The position numbers and the translations under genes are program-made. The notes below the pieces were generated by a model. The model was not told where the DNA came from, searched no databases, and saw only the letters and a program-made list of their open reading frames with translations. From positions 1 to 64,000 of the forward strand of contig JANPIX010000010.1 of the NCBI GenBank assembly GCA_031425195.1: a stretch of 64,000 nt of DNA, read 5' to 3'. The DNA comes from JANPIX01 sp031425195. Its GTDB lineage: Bacteria; Pseudomonadota; Alphaproteobacteria; Rhodobacterales; Rhodobacteraceae. This document shows positions 1-7,502 of the stretch, in pieces. Each line of letters opens with the position of its first letter. Position 1 is the first letter of the stretch.

Positions 1-1
1 C

Positions 2-54
2 GGGACGGGCCACGCGGTCCCAACGCCGCGCGAGCTCTCTGCAAGGAGAGAGAC
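2..54 (+). promoter_or_regulatory. serC 5' leader with two hairpins (serC RNA motif candidate)
   Basis: Two short hairpins lie directly before serC. The first pairs GGGAC (2-6) with GTCCC (17-21). The second pairs CTCTCT (35-40) with AGAGAG (47-52), and the Shine-Dalgarno AAGGAG (43-48) sits partly in its loop and partly in its stem, seven bases before the ATG. A structured serC RNA motif upstream of serC is known in Alphaproteobacteria; matching this leader to it is my inference. The element may begin left of the window. Confidence 0.55.
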
Positions 55-1233
55 ATGACTGACACCCTTACGCGCCCGGTGGGCGTGACGAAGCCTGATA
101 CGAAGCCGGCACGACCCTTCTTCAGCTCCGGCCCGTGCGCAAAACCGCCCGGCTGGTCCGCCACCAAACTCGCCACCGACTCGCTGGGCCGCTCGCACCG
201 CTCGAAGATCGGCAAACAGCGCCTGCAGCATTGCATCGACCTGATGCGCGCGGTGCTCAAGCTCCCCGACACGCACCGCATCGGCATCGTGCCGGGCTCC
301 GATACCGGCGCGTACGAGATGGCGATGTGGACGATGCTTGGCCCCCGCAAGGTTGAGGCGCTCGCCTGGGAATCGTTTGGCGCGGGCTGGGTAACGGACG
401 CGATCAAACAGTTGAAGCTGGATGTCACGACCCGCATCGCGCCCTACGGTGAGATCGTGGATTTTGCGCAGGTCGATTTCGACGCCGACGTTCTGTTCAC
501 CTGGAACGGTACGACAAGCGGCGTGCGCCTTGCCAATGGCGATGCGATTCCCGCCACCCGCGCGGGTCTGACGCTTTGCGACGCGACAAGTGCGGCCTTT
601 GCCATGGATCTGCCGTGGGACAAACTGGATGTGACGACGTTCAGCTGGCAAAAGGTTTTGGGTGGCGAAGGCGGCCATGGGGTCATCATCCTGTCGCCCC
701 GCGCCGTGGAACGTCTTGAAACCTACACGCCCACCTGGCCCCTTCCAAAGATTTTCCGCCTGACGGCAAAGGGCAAGCTGATCGAAGGCATCTTTCAGGG
801 CGAGACGATCAATACGCCGTCGATGCTGGCCGTCGAGGATTATCTTGTTGCGCTGAAATGGGCGGAAGCCATTGGCGGGCTGCCTGCACTCATCGCGCGT
901 GCGCAAGCAAATGCGGATGTGATCCACGACTTCTGCGCCAAGAATCCCTGGATTGCCAATCTGGCCGTAGACCCGGCAACGGCAAGCACCACGAGCGTGT
1001 GTCTGCGTTTCAATGACGCGCGCATCACGGATGGTGAGGCGTTTGCAAAAGCGGTGGCCAAGCGGTTGGAAAAGGCCGGTGTCGCCTTTGACATCGGTGC
1101 CTACCGCGATGCGCCAGCGGGTTTGCGCATCTGGTGCGGGTCGACAGTGGAAACTGCCGATGTTGCCGCCCTGATGCCGTGGATCGCGCATGCCTTCCAC
1201 ACCGAAATTGCTGAAACCGCAAAAGCCGCCTGA
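55..1233 (+). CDS. serC: Phosphoserine aminotransferase
   Basis: Catalyses the PLP-dependent transamination of 3-phosphohydroxypyruvate with glutamate, the second step of serine biosynthesis; the family also serves pyridoxal phosphate synthesis. The 392-residue protein is a class V aminotransferase of the alphaproteobacterial SerC type, opening with a conserved FSSGPCAKPPGW block and carrying the PLP-lysine region TTFSWQKVLGGEGGHG (Lys about residue 199). The ATG follows AAGGAG with good spacing. It lies 89 bp before serA on the same strand, so the two first enzymes of the pathway are probably co-transcribed. The leader hairpin overlapping the ribosome-binding site suggests control of translation. 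Confidence 0.95.
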   Translation: MTDTLTRPVGVTKPDTKPARPFFSSGPCAKPPGWSATKLATDSLGRSHRSKIGKQRLQHCIDLMRAVLKLPDTHRIGIVPGSDTGAYEMAMWTMLGPRKVEALAWESFGAGWVTDAIKQLKLDVTTRIAPYGEIVDFAQVDFDADVLFTWNGTTSGVRLANGDAIPATRAGLTLCDATSAAFAMDLPWDKLDVTTFSWQKVLGGEGGHGVIILSPRAVERLETYTPTWPLPKIFRLTAKGKLIEGIFQGETINTPSMLAVEDYLVALKWAEAIGGLPALIARAQANADVIHDFCAKNPWIANLAVDPATASTTSVCLRFNDARITDGEAFAKAVAKRLEKAGVAFDIGAYRDAPAGLRIWCGSTVETADVAALMPWIAHAFHTEIAETAKAA

Positions 1234-1242
1234 ATTCGTGCG

Positions 1243-1300
1243 GTGCGTGTTGTCACGCACCATGCGCCCCCATTCCCTTCGCCCTGTGCGGACGCACAGG
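1243..1300 (+). promoter_or_regulatory. Paired hairpins in the serC-serA spacer
   Basis: The 89-bp spacer contains two strong inverted repeats: GTGCGTG (1243-1249) with CACGCAC (1254-1260), and CCTGTGCG (1283-1290) with CGCACAGG (1293-1300). Neither is followed by a T-run, so they are not typical intrinsic terminators. They precede the serA Shine-Dalgarno (AAGGA) by about 10 bases. They may stabilise or process the transcript, or regulate serA separately from serC. Confidence 0.45.
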
Positions 1301-1322
1301 CGCATTTCCAAGGATTAACGCC

Positions 1323-2918
1323 ATGGCCCCTCGTGTTCTCGTTTCCGACGAACTCTCCGAAACCGCCGTTCAAATCTTCCGCGACCGGGGGGTAGAGGTG
1401 GATTACCTGCCCAAACTTGGCAAGGACAAGGATGCCTTGCTGGCGGCCATCGGCCAATATGACGGTCTGGCGATCCGCTCGGCGACCAAGGTCACCGAAA
1501 AACTGCTCGAGGCGGCCACGAACCTGAAGGTGGTCGGACGGGCAGGGATCGGTGTCGATAACGTCGATATCCCGGCGGCGTCGAAAAAGGGTGTGATTGT
1601 GATGAACACGCCGTTTGGCAATTCGATCACCACGGCAGAACATGCCATCGCAATGATGTTCGCCGTGGCGCGTCAGATTCCCGAGGCAAACGCGTCGACC
1701 CATGCGGGCAAATGGGAGAAGTCCCGTTTCATGGGGGTGGAACTGTTCAACAAGACCTTGGGCGTGATCGGCGCCGGCAACATCGGCGGCATCGTCTGTG
1801 ACCGTGCGCTTGGCTTGCATATGAAGGTGGTGGCCTATGACCCCTTCCTTTCCGAAGATCGGGCGCGGACGCTGGGCGTCACGAAAGTGGAATTGGACGA
1901 GCTTCTGGCCCGCGCGGATTTCATCACGCTGCATGTGCCACTAACGGACAAGACGCGGAACATTCTGTCTGCCGAGGCGCTGGCGAAAACCCGCAAGGGT
2001 GTGCGCATCATCAACTGCGCGCGTGGCGGCCTGATCGATGAGGCGGCGTTGCTGGATGCGCTTGACAGCGGGCAGGTTGCGGGCGCGGCGCTTGACGTGT
2101 TCGAAGTGGAACCGGCAACAGCCTCGCCCTTGTTTCACCATGCAAACGTGGTCTGCACACCGCATCTTGGGGCGTCGACGACCGAAGCGCAGGAAAACGT
2201 GGCCCTGCAGGTGGCCGAACAAATGGCTGACTATCTGCTGACGGGGGCAGTGTCGAACGCGCTCAATATGCCATCGGTGACGGCAGAAGAGGCGGCAGTG
2301 ATGGGTCCGTGGCTGAAACTGGCGGGCCATCTGGGCGCATTTGTCGGGCAGATGACCGACGAACCGATCAAGGCGATCAACGTGCTTTATGATGGCACGG
2401 TCGCCGACATGAACCTTGCCGCGCTGAACTGTGCGACCATTGCGGGCATCATGAAGGCCACGAATCCTGACGTGAACATGGTATCTGCCCCGGTTGTCGC
2501 AAAGGAGCGTGGCATCCAGATTTCGACCACGAGGCAGGAAAAATCAGGCGTGTTCGATGCGTATGTCAAGTTGACGGTGGTGACAGACAAACGGGAACGG
2601 TCGGTCGCAGGCACCTGTTTCAGTGATGGGAAGCCCCGTTTCATCCAGATCAAAGGGATCAACATCGACGCCGAAATCGGTCGGCACATGCTGTATACGA
2701 CAAACGATGACGTGCCGGGGATCATCGGTCTTTTGGGCATGACCATGGGCAAGAACAACGTCAACATCGCGAACTTTACCCTTGGGCGGTCTGGCGTGGG
2801 GCAGGATGCGATTGCCATTCTGTATCTGGATCAAAGCATCGATCCCAAAGTGGTGGAAACGCTTGAATCGACGGGCATGTTCAATCAGGTGAAAGCACTG
2901 GAATTCGAAGGCGCCTGA
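1323..2918 (+). CDS. serA: D-3-phosphoglycerate dehydrogenase
   Basis: Oxidises 3-phosphoglycerate to 3-phosphohydroxypyruvate with NAD, the first step of serine biosynthesis. At 531 residues it is the long form: substrate-binding domain, NAD-binding Rossmann domain (GVIGAGNIGG near residue 147), the catalytic His/Glu region of D-2-hydroxyacid dehydrogenases (TPHLGAST near residue 279), an intervening ASB domain from about 320 to 450, and a C-terminal ACT domain (DVPGIIGLLGMTMG) that in other long forms binds serine for feedback inhibition. The ATG is preceded by AAGGATTAACGCC. It lies downstream of serC. Confidence 0.96.
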   Translation: MAPRVLVSDELSETAVQIFRDRGVEVDYLPKLGKDKDALLAAIGQYDGLAIRSATKVTEKLLEAATNLKVVGRAGIGVDNVDIPAASKKGVIVMNTPFGNSITTAEHAIAMMFAVARQIPEANASTHAGKWEKSRFMGVELFNKTLGVIGAGNIGGIVCDRALGLHMKVVAYDPFLSEDRARTLGVTKVELDELLARADFITLHVPLTDKTRNILSAEALAKTRKGVRIINCARGGLIDEAALLDALDSGQVAGAALDVFEVEPATASPLFHHANVVCTPHLGASTTEAQENVALQVAEQMADYLLTGAVSNALNMPSVTAEEAAVMGPWLKLAGHLGAFVGQMTDEPIKAINVLYDGTVADMNLAALNCATIAGIMKATNPDVNMVSAPVVAKERGIQISTTRQEKSGVFDAYVKLTVVTDKRERSVAGTCFSDGKPRFIQIKGINIDAEIGRHMLYTTNDDVPGIIGLLGMTMGKNNVNIANFTLGRSGVGQDAIAILYLDQSIDPKVVETLESTGMFNQVKALEFEGA

Positions 2919-2950
2919 CCTGCTCTTGCGCTTTTGCCTTGGCGCAAATA

Positions 2951-2987
2951 TCCCGAAGATCCGGGGGTAACCCTGGATCTTTCGGGA
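2951..2987. repeat. Long inverted repeat between serA and the metallophosphatase
   Basis: TCCCGAAGATCC (2951-2962) pairs with GGATCTTTCGGGA (2975-2987), with one bulged T and a short inner GGG/CCC stem. It could mark the serA 3' end, or could cover the ribosome-binding site of the next gene, because its right arm ends only six bases before the ATG. The left flank GCGCAAATATCCCG resembles a short sequence I associate with gene ends in Rhodobacteraceae; that is recollection, not a search. Confidence 0.5.
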
Positions 2988-2993
2988 AATCAA

Positions 2994-3737
2994 ATGCGAA
3001 CCTATGCCATCGGCGATATTCACGGCCATCTAGACAAACTGCAGGACCTGCATACGCTCATCGCGGATGACCGTGCCGCGACATCGGATTTTGATGCGCC
3101 GGTGGTCCATGTCGGTGATCTGGTGGATCGGGGGGCCAACAGCGCGGGCGTGATCGACTATCTTCGATCAGGCGTCGAGGCGGGCCAGAACTGGGTTGTC
3201 CTCAAGGGCAACCATGACCGGATGTTCGCAGGATTCCTGGGCGACCAGCACTATCACGATCCCCGGTTGCGCAGTGATCTGTCGTGGTTGCATCCCAAAC
3301 TTGGCGGTGCCGCGACATTGGCGTCTTATGGTGTTGCCAATGCGGCTGACCGGCCTGTCGCACATGTTTGGGCCGACGCGATCGAGGCAGTGCCGCTTGC
3401 CCACCGGACCTTCCTTGCGGGTCTGCCAGTGATGTACCGCCGGGGTGAGGCTGTCTTTGTTCATGCGGGCATCCGTCCCGGCATCGCCCTGGATCATCAG
3501 GTGGAAGATGATCTTGTGTGGATCAGAGATGCGTTTCTGACGGACCGCCGTGATTTCGGCCCGTTGATCGTTCACGGGCATACCGTCGTTGATCAGGCCA
3601 CCCATTATGGCAACCGCCTGAATATCGATAGCGGGGCGGCCTATGGTGGCCCTATGACTGCGGTTGTGATCGAAGGCCGTGATGTCTGGGAACTTGGCGT
3701 TGCCGGACGTCGCAGGCTGGCCCCTTTGATCGTGTGA
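2994..3737 (+). CDS. Metallophosphoesterase (Ser/Thr protein phosphatase family)
   Basis: Contains the calcineurin-type metallophosphatase signatures in order: GDIHGH near the N-terminus, GDLVDRG near residue 40, GNHDR near residue 72 and a late HGHT histidine motif. These bind a two-metal centre that hydrolyses phosphoesters. Bacterial relatives act on phosphoproteins or on diadenosine tetraphosphate; the substrate here is not readable from sequence. I chose the ATG at 2994 because the protein then begins directly at the core strand (MRTYAIGDIHGH). The frame is open back to 2934, but that extension would be translated through a strong hairpin. It ends one base before the stop codon of the convergent small gene. 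Confidence 0.85.
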   Translation: MRTYAIGDIHGHLDKLQDLHTLIADDRAATSDFDAPVVHVGDLVDRGANSAGVIDYLRSGVEAGQNWVVLKGNHDRMFAGFLGDQHYHDPRLRSDLSWLHPKLGGAATLASYGVANAADRPVAHVWADAIEAVPLAHRTFLAGLPVMYRRGEAVFVHAGIRPGIALDHQVEDDLVWIRDAFLTDRRDFGPLIVHGHTVVDQATHYGNRLNIDSGAAYGGPMTAVVIEGRDVWELGVAGRRRLAPLIV

Positions 3738-3956
3738 TTAATCCTTCGGCAGTTTCCAAAGCCTGCGGACCGCGAAATAGAGCGTGCCGCCAAAAAACAG
3801 TCCGCCAAAGCCTACCACCTCTACCAGTGCCGGGCCGCTCGGCACGCCGCGCACGCCAACCACATAGGCGATCAGACACAGTCCAAGAACGGCAATGGCG
3901 ATACGAAACCACAATTCCCCGCGCGACGGCCCGTAATCTTGCATCACCAACCCCAT
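3738..3956 (-). CDS. Small two-helix membrane protein, unknown function
   Basis: Encodes about 72 residues with two predicted membrane segments (LWFRIAIAVLGLCLIAYVVG and VEVVGFGGLFFGGTLYFAV) joined by a short polar loop and ending in a basic tail. I do not recognise a characterised family. The frame is open to 4052, but the start at 3956 is preceded by an AAGGG-like site and avoids a polar N-terminal extension lacking membrane character; 3944 is another candidate. It abuts the metallophosphatase tail to tail with no spacer and is divergent from the DUF2585 gene. Confidence 0.6.
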   Translation of the reverse strand: MGLVMQDYGPSRGELWFRIAIAVLGLCLIAYVVGVRGVPSGPALVEVVGFGGLFFGGTLYFAVRRLWKLPKD

Positions 3957-4045
3957 TTCGAACCCTTTGGGAAGCAGATGGACTGCTTTTTGCAAAGGAC
4001 AAGTTTTCACTGGACGGTTTGTTTCGCGCATGATTCCATCCCGAC

Positions 4046-4606
4046 ATGACAAAATCGCGCCTGCCTTACCTGATGACCGTGCTGATCATTGCCGCGACGG
4101 CAATCTGGTTGTTCTGGGATGGCCGGGTGCTGATCTGCAAATGCGGCTATGTAAAGCTTTGGCACGGGCAGGTTGTCAGTTCGGAAAACTCGCAGCACAT
4201 CAGCGACTGGTACACTCCGTCGCACATCATTCATGGCATCTTGTTCTTTGGGGCACTGTGGCTGATGGCGCGACGGATGTCTTTTGGATGGCGGCTCGCT
4301 ATCGCGACGTTGGTGGAAAGCGCGTGGGAAATTGTTGAAAATTCCGATGCCATCATCGAACGCTACCGCGCCGTCACGATCAGTCTTGATTACTATGGCG
4401 ACAGCGTCCTGAATTCGGTTTTCGACATCCTTGCCATGATCCTTGGGTTCCTTCTGGCCAGCCGTCTGCCGATCTGGCTTTCGGTGGCGCTTATCGTCGG
4501 GTTCGAGGCGCTGACGATCTGGCTGATCCGGGATGGTCTGGCGTTGAACGTTCTGATGCTCGTCTACCCGCTCGACTCGGTAAAGGCCTGGCAGGCAGGC
4601 GGTTAG
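4046..4606 (+). CDS. DUF2585 (UPF0314) family membrane protein
   Basis: A 186-residue integral membrane protein with about five hydrophobic segments. It carries the conserved central block of this alphaproteobacterial family: SDWYTPSHIIHG, then VESAWEIVENSDAIIERYR and DYYGDSVLNSVFD. The repeated acidic and histidine residues inside membrane-proximal motifs suggest a catalytic or metal-binding role, but no function is established. Its TAG stop shares three bases with the TAA stop of the convergent MFS gene (4603-4606 reads TTAG on the plus strand). Confidence 0.85.
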   Translation: MTKSRLPYLMTVLIIAATAIWLFWDGRVLICKCGYVKLWHGQVVSSENSQHISDWYTPSHIIHGILFFGALWLMARRMSFGWRLAIATLVESAWEIVENSDAIIERYRAVTISLDYYGDSVLNSVFDILAMILGFLLASRLPIWLSVALIVGFEALTIWLIRDGLALNVLMLVYPLDSVKAWQAGG

Positions 4607-5721
4607 ACTGCGGGCGACAGGGCAGGGTGCAGTCTGGCGCGGAACAACATGCCCAAGGTCGCCGCAATCAACATAAGCCCCGCCATCAGCCAGAAAAAGC
4701 TTTGCTCGCCCGCCATACCAAGGATGATGCCCATCAGCGGCGGGGCGGATATGCCGCCAACAAGGCCGCCTGCCACGATGATAGGGGTGATCCGGGGGTT
4801 GTTGCCCATCAGTTGCGTTGCGCAAACAAAATACGGCGGGAAAAACAGCCCGGCGCAAGCGCCGATCGCGATGAAACCAAGGCTGGGGTTCAGGGCGACG
4901 GTCACGATGCAGCTTAGTCCGGCGCAAACCAAGGCCCCGATCAGCAGGATGAATGACGGCACCGCGTTGGCGAAAAATGCGAGGATCAGCCGCGCAACCA
5001 GAAAGGCCACGAAAAAAGCGGATAACAATTCCGCGGCGTGCACTTCGGTTTCACCAAGGGCGATCAAGGCGATTGGACCCAGCCCGATCAAACAAGCCTC
5101 GGCGGCGATGGCGGCCATGCCGAGCAACAGTATCCCCAGGTTGATCCTTACCGGCGCAGCGGTGGTTCCCGTTTCGCGGGCAGTCGGCGACAACCATGCA
5201 GACCCCAGCAACGTCAACAGGGACAGACCTGCAACCACCATGAAGGTCAGTTCCGTCTGACTGTCCAATGCCACAAACAACAACGGGGCACCGATGGCCC
5301 CCACACCAAAGATCGCATTCACAAAACTGACCATGGCAGGCCCGCGCGCGCCGAAACTGAGCAGGAAGCGGCGGTTGAAGATTACGGTGCAAAGCCCGTA
5401 CCCGATTCCAAAAGCAAAGGCCCCTGTCAGGGTCATCGTCCAGCCTGCGTTCCAACCGACCATTGCCGCACCTGCCATCATCAGAATGCTGGCGTGCCAC
5501 GGGGCAATGCGGTGACCGGCCAGAAACATGGCTGCGACGCCAAAGGCACAGCCCACCCAATGCGCCGAAATCAACAGGCCTGCTGCCGCAAGATCCACCG
5601 AAAAGGTCCGCGCGAAAGAGGGCAGGGCCGGCCCATAAAGCGACTGGCCCGCGCCCATCACGATATAGCTCGCCAAACCTGCAAACAGCAGCGCAAGGTT
5701 CGACCGCATGTGTGCCAGCAT
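4603..5721 (-). CDS. MFS transporter
   Basis: A 372-residue polytopic membrane protein with about twelve hydrophobic segments and a major facilitator fold. The N-terminal half has SLYGPALPSFARTF after helix 1, and the basic/polar stretch IFNRRFLLSFGARGPAM lies between helices. The substrate cannot be read from sequence. The start at 5721 follows AGAAGGAACAAGTGACA; an upstream in-frame ATG at 5742 lacks such a site. The gene begins 55 bp after the 3' end of tRNA-Trp on the same strand, with no clear terminator between, so read-through from the tRNA promoter is possible. Confidence 0.8.
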   Translation of the reverse strand: MLAHMRSNLALLFAGLASYIVMGAGQSLYGPALPSFARTFSVDLAAAGLLISAHWVGCAFGVAAMFLAGHRIAPWHASILMMAGAAMVGWNAGWTMTLTGAFAFGIGYGLCTVIFNRRFLLSFGARGPAMVSFVNAIFGVGAIGAPLLFVALDSQTELTFMVVAGLSLLTLLGSAWLSPTARETGTTAAPVRINLGILLLGMAAIAAEACLIGLGPIALIALGETEVHAAELLSAFFVAFLVARLILAFFANAVPSFILLIGALVCAGLSCIVTVALNPSLGFIAIGACAGLFFPPYFVCATQLMGNNPRITPIIVAGGLVGGISAPPLMGIILGMAGEQSFFWLMAGLMLIAATLGMLFRARLHPALSPAV

Positions 5722-5776
5722 TGTCACTTGTTCCTTCTGCAATGGGCAGACTGTGACCAGCGGCCTGTTCTGGAAA

Positions 5777-5852
5777 TGGCAGGGGCAGCAGGGCTTGAAC
5801 CCGCGACCTACGGTTTTGGAGACCGTCGCTCTACCAACTGAGCTATACCCCT
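5777..5852 (-). tRNA. tRNA-Trp (anticodon CCA)
   Basis: A complete 76-base cloverleaf on the minus strand, with the 3' CCA encoded. The acceptor stem pairs AGGGGTA with TGCCCCT (one G-U). The D-arm is AGCTCAGTTGGTAGAGC, the anticodon arm CGGTCTCCAAAACCG carries CCA, and the T-arm is GCGGGTTCAAGCCCTGC. In many Alphaproteobacteria tRNA-Trp precedes secE-nusG; here it precedes an MFS gene instead. Confidence 0.97.
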
Positions 5853-5862
5853 ACTGAGGCTG

Positions 5863-5891
5863 GGGTTACGGCAGGTGCCGGGGGAAATCAA
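5863..5891 (-). promoter_or_regulatory. Probable sigma-70-type promoter of tRNA-Trp
   Basis: On the minus strand TTGATT (5886-5891) is followed after exactly 17 bases by TAACCC (5863-5868), about 10 bases before the mature tRNA 5' end at 5852. Spacing and position fit a housekeeping promoter; the -10 match is weak. Confidence 0.45.
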
Positions 5892-5912
5892 GGGGGGCAG
5901 CACGCGTTTGCA

Positions 5913-6791
5913 TCAGTCACCCAACGCAAGCGTACGTTCCCGAAGCCATTCCATGAAGCCGCGCGGGTTGCCCGACCATTTGGCGATTTCTTCCTTGTCG
6001 AATGGCATGCCGATGATCGGGCTTTGCGGTTTATCAAGTGCGTAGGCAACTTCGTGAACCAGCATGCCTTGGCGCAGGGTTGCCGAAAGTTGGCACGCAA
6101 TCTGATAGGCGCGGCTGTTCTGGCCGGGAAAATAAATCGGCAGAACAGTCGCCCCGCTTTTGAGAATCATCTTGGCGGTGAAGGGATGCCATTCCTTTTC
6201 GACGGCGCGCCCAAACCAACCGACAGAGTTCGCCACAGCACCGGCCGGAAACAGCACGATCACGCCGCCCTTCGCCAGCACGGCCATCGCGTCGTTCCGC
6301 ATTTCCAGCCCCTTTTGAAGGCTGTCTGGTTCGTGCGGAAAGGGAACGGGAATCATGAACTCGGTCACTTCCTGGATATTCGCCAGAAGTGACCGGGTCA
6401 GAATCTTGTAATCGGTGCGCACGCGGCCAATCAGTTCGGCCATTACCATGCCATCAACAAGGCCATGCGGATGATTGGAGACGACAATCAGCGGCCCTGT
6501 CGGCGGGATTCTTGCAATCTGATCTTGCGGCGTCAGAAGGTCGATTCCCATCGCGCCAAGCGCCTTGGGCCAGAACGCCTGCCCGGTGACCTTTTCGCTT
6601 TGTTCGAACCGGCGGATGCGCCGCAGCAAGCTTATCTTGCCTGTCATCCATTCCAGACAGCGAATGATGATCTGTTTGGGTTTGCTGTCGAAGGTGTGTG
6701 CATAGGACAGCTGGCGCTTGTCATACGGGCGAAAATCCGGGTCGTCGGCAAAGCGCATGCCTTCGGGCGGCGGGGGCGTGTTCATTTGCAT
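5913..6791 (-). CDS. Lysophospholipid acyltransferase family protein (PlsC-like)
   Basis: A 292-residue protein with the glycerolipid acyltransferase block I variant SNHPHGLVDG (NHx4D) near residue 104 and a downstream FPAGAVANSVG block that binds the phosphate of the acyl acceptor. Such enzymes transfer an acyl chain to a lysophospholipid or related lipid; this divergent subgroup has no assigned substrate that I can name. It is the last gene of the chvI-to-HPr operon, 33 bp after HPr, so its expression probably follows that regulatory operon. A start at residue 3 is also possible. Confidence 0.75.
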   Translation of the reverse strand: MQMNTPPPPEGMRFADDPDFRPYDKRQLSYAHTFDSKPKQIIIRCLEWMTGKISLLRRIRRFEQSEKVTGQAFWPKALGAMGIDLLTPQDQIARIPPTGPLIVVSNHPHGLVDGMVMAELIGRVRTDYKILTRSLLANIQEVTEFMIPVPFPHEPDSLQKGLEMRNDAMAVLAKGGVIVLFPAGAVANSVGWFGRAVEKEWHPFTAKMILKSGATVLPIYFPGQNSRAYQIACQLSATLRQGMLVHEVAYALDKPQSPIIGMPFDKEEIAKWSGNPRGFMEWLRERTLALGD

Positions 6792-6824
6792 AGCGAAGCG
6801 TCAGCCTTTCTCGAACCCGGCGCT

Positions 6825-7094
6825 TCAGTAATCTTCACCGAATTTATTCGCCACCAGCACCGTCAGCGCATCGGCCAGTGCGGCTTCTTCAGCCCCGCTG
6901 GTGCGGACATCTATAGTGCTTCCACGTGAAGCCGCCAACATCAAAAGGCCCATGATACTGTCACCTGACACTGTCATGCCGTCCTTGGTCACTTCCGCAC
7001 TTGCGTCGAACCCTTCCACACATTCCACAAATTTGGCCGAAGCCCGGGCGTGGAGCCCCTTTTCATTTACAATCTGAAGGCTGCAGTCCGTCAC
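6825..7094 (-). CDS. HPr phosphocarrier protein
   Basis: An 89-residue HPr that keeps both phosphorylation sites at canonical positions: His15 in KGLHARAS, the site used by enzyme I, and Ser46 in GDSIMG, the site used by HPr kinase. The start codon is GTG and overlaps the EIIA stop as GTGA, implying coupled translation. With hprK and a mannose-type EIIA nearby but no EIIB or EIIC gene, it most likely belongs to a regulatory phosphotransferase chain rather than a sugar uptake system. No enzyme I gene is present in the window. Confidence 0.94.
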   Translation of the reverse strand: MTDCSLQIVNEKGLHARASAKFVECVEGFDASAEVTKDGMTVSGDSIMGLLMLAASRGSTIDVRTSGAEEAALADALTVLVANKFGEDY

Positions 7095-7495
7095 CCGGTT
7101 GCCTCTTCCTGACCCAGATCAAGGCTGTTGATATACTTGCGTCCTGCATCCAACGCCAAAGCAACCGCTTCGGGTACAGCAAGATCGCGTGATTTCGTCA
7201 ATTTGATGAGCATCGGCAGATTTGCGCCGTAAAGGATGCGTCGATTGCGGCCGGCGCAGGCCGGAAGCGACAGATTGGATGGCGACCCACCGAACATGTC
7301 AGTGACAAGAACGACACCTTCGCCCCGATCAACCGCATTGGCAGCGGCGCAGATTTCTGCCTGTTTTCCATCGCGATTACAGTCATCTTCGATGGAAATG
7401 GCAGACATGCCTTCCTGCTTGCCGACAACGTGTTCGACAGCGGAAAGATATTCCCGCGCCAGCCCGCCATGGGCAACAATCACTATACCGATCAC
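7091..7495 (-). CDS. PTS EIIA component, mannose/fructose type
   Basis: About 134 residues matching the EIIA-Man fold. His9 in VIVAHGGLA is the expected phospho-acceptor, and DMFGGSPSN near residue 70 is the second conserved block. I chose the GTG at 7495, preceded by AGGATGATCC, because the protein then starts directly at the first beta strand; the open frame reaches 7651 but that part lies inside rapZ. With no EIIB or EIIC nearby the phosphate probably has a signalling role. It sits 7 bp after rapZ and overlaps HPr by four bases. Confidence 0.88.
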   Translation of the reverse strand: MIGIVIVAHGGLAREYLSAVEHVVGKQEGMSAISIEDDCNRDGKQAEICAAANAVDRGEGVVLVTDMFGGSPSNLSLPACAGRNRRILYGANLPMLIKLTKSRDLAVPEAVALALDAGRKYINSLDLGQEEATG

Positions 7496-7502
7496 GCGCG
7501 GA

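Noticed and set aside
1101..1934. Long open frame on the minus strand across serC and serA
   Set aside because: Lies antisense to two well-supported genes and has arginine/histidine-rich composition typical of mirrored GC-rich codons; no family motif.
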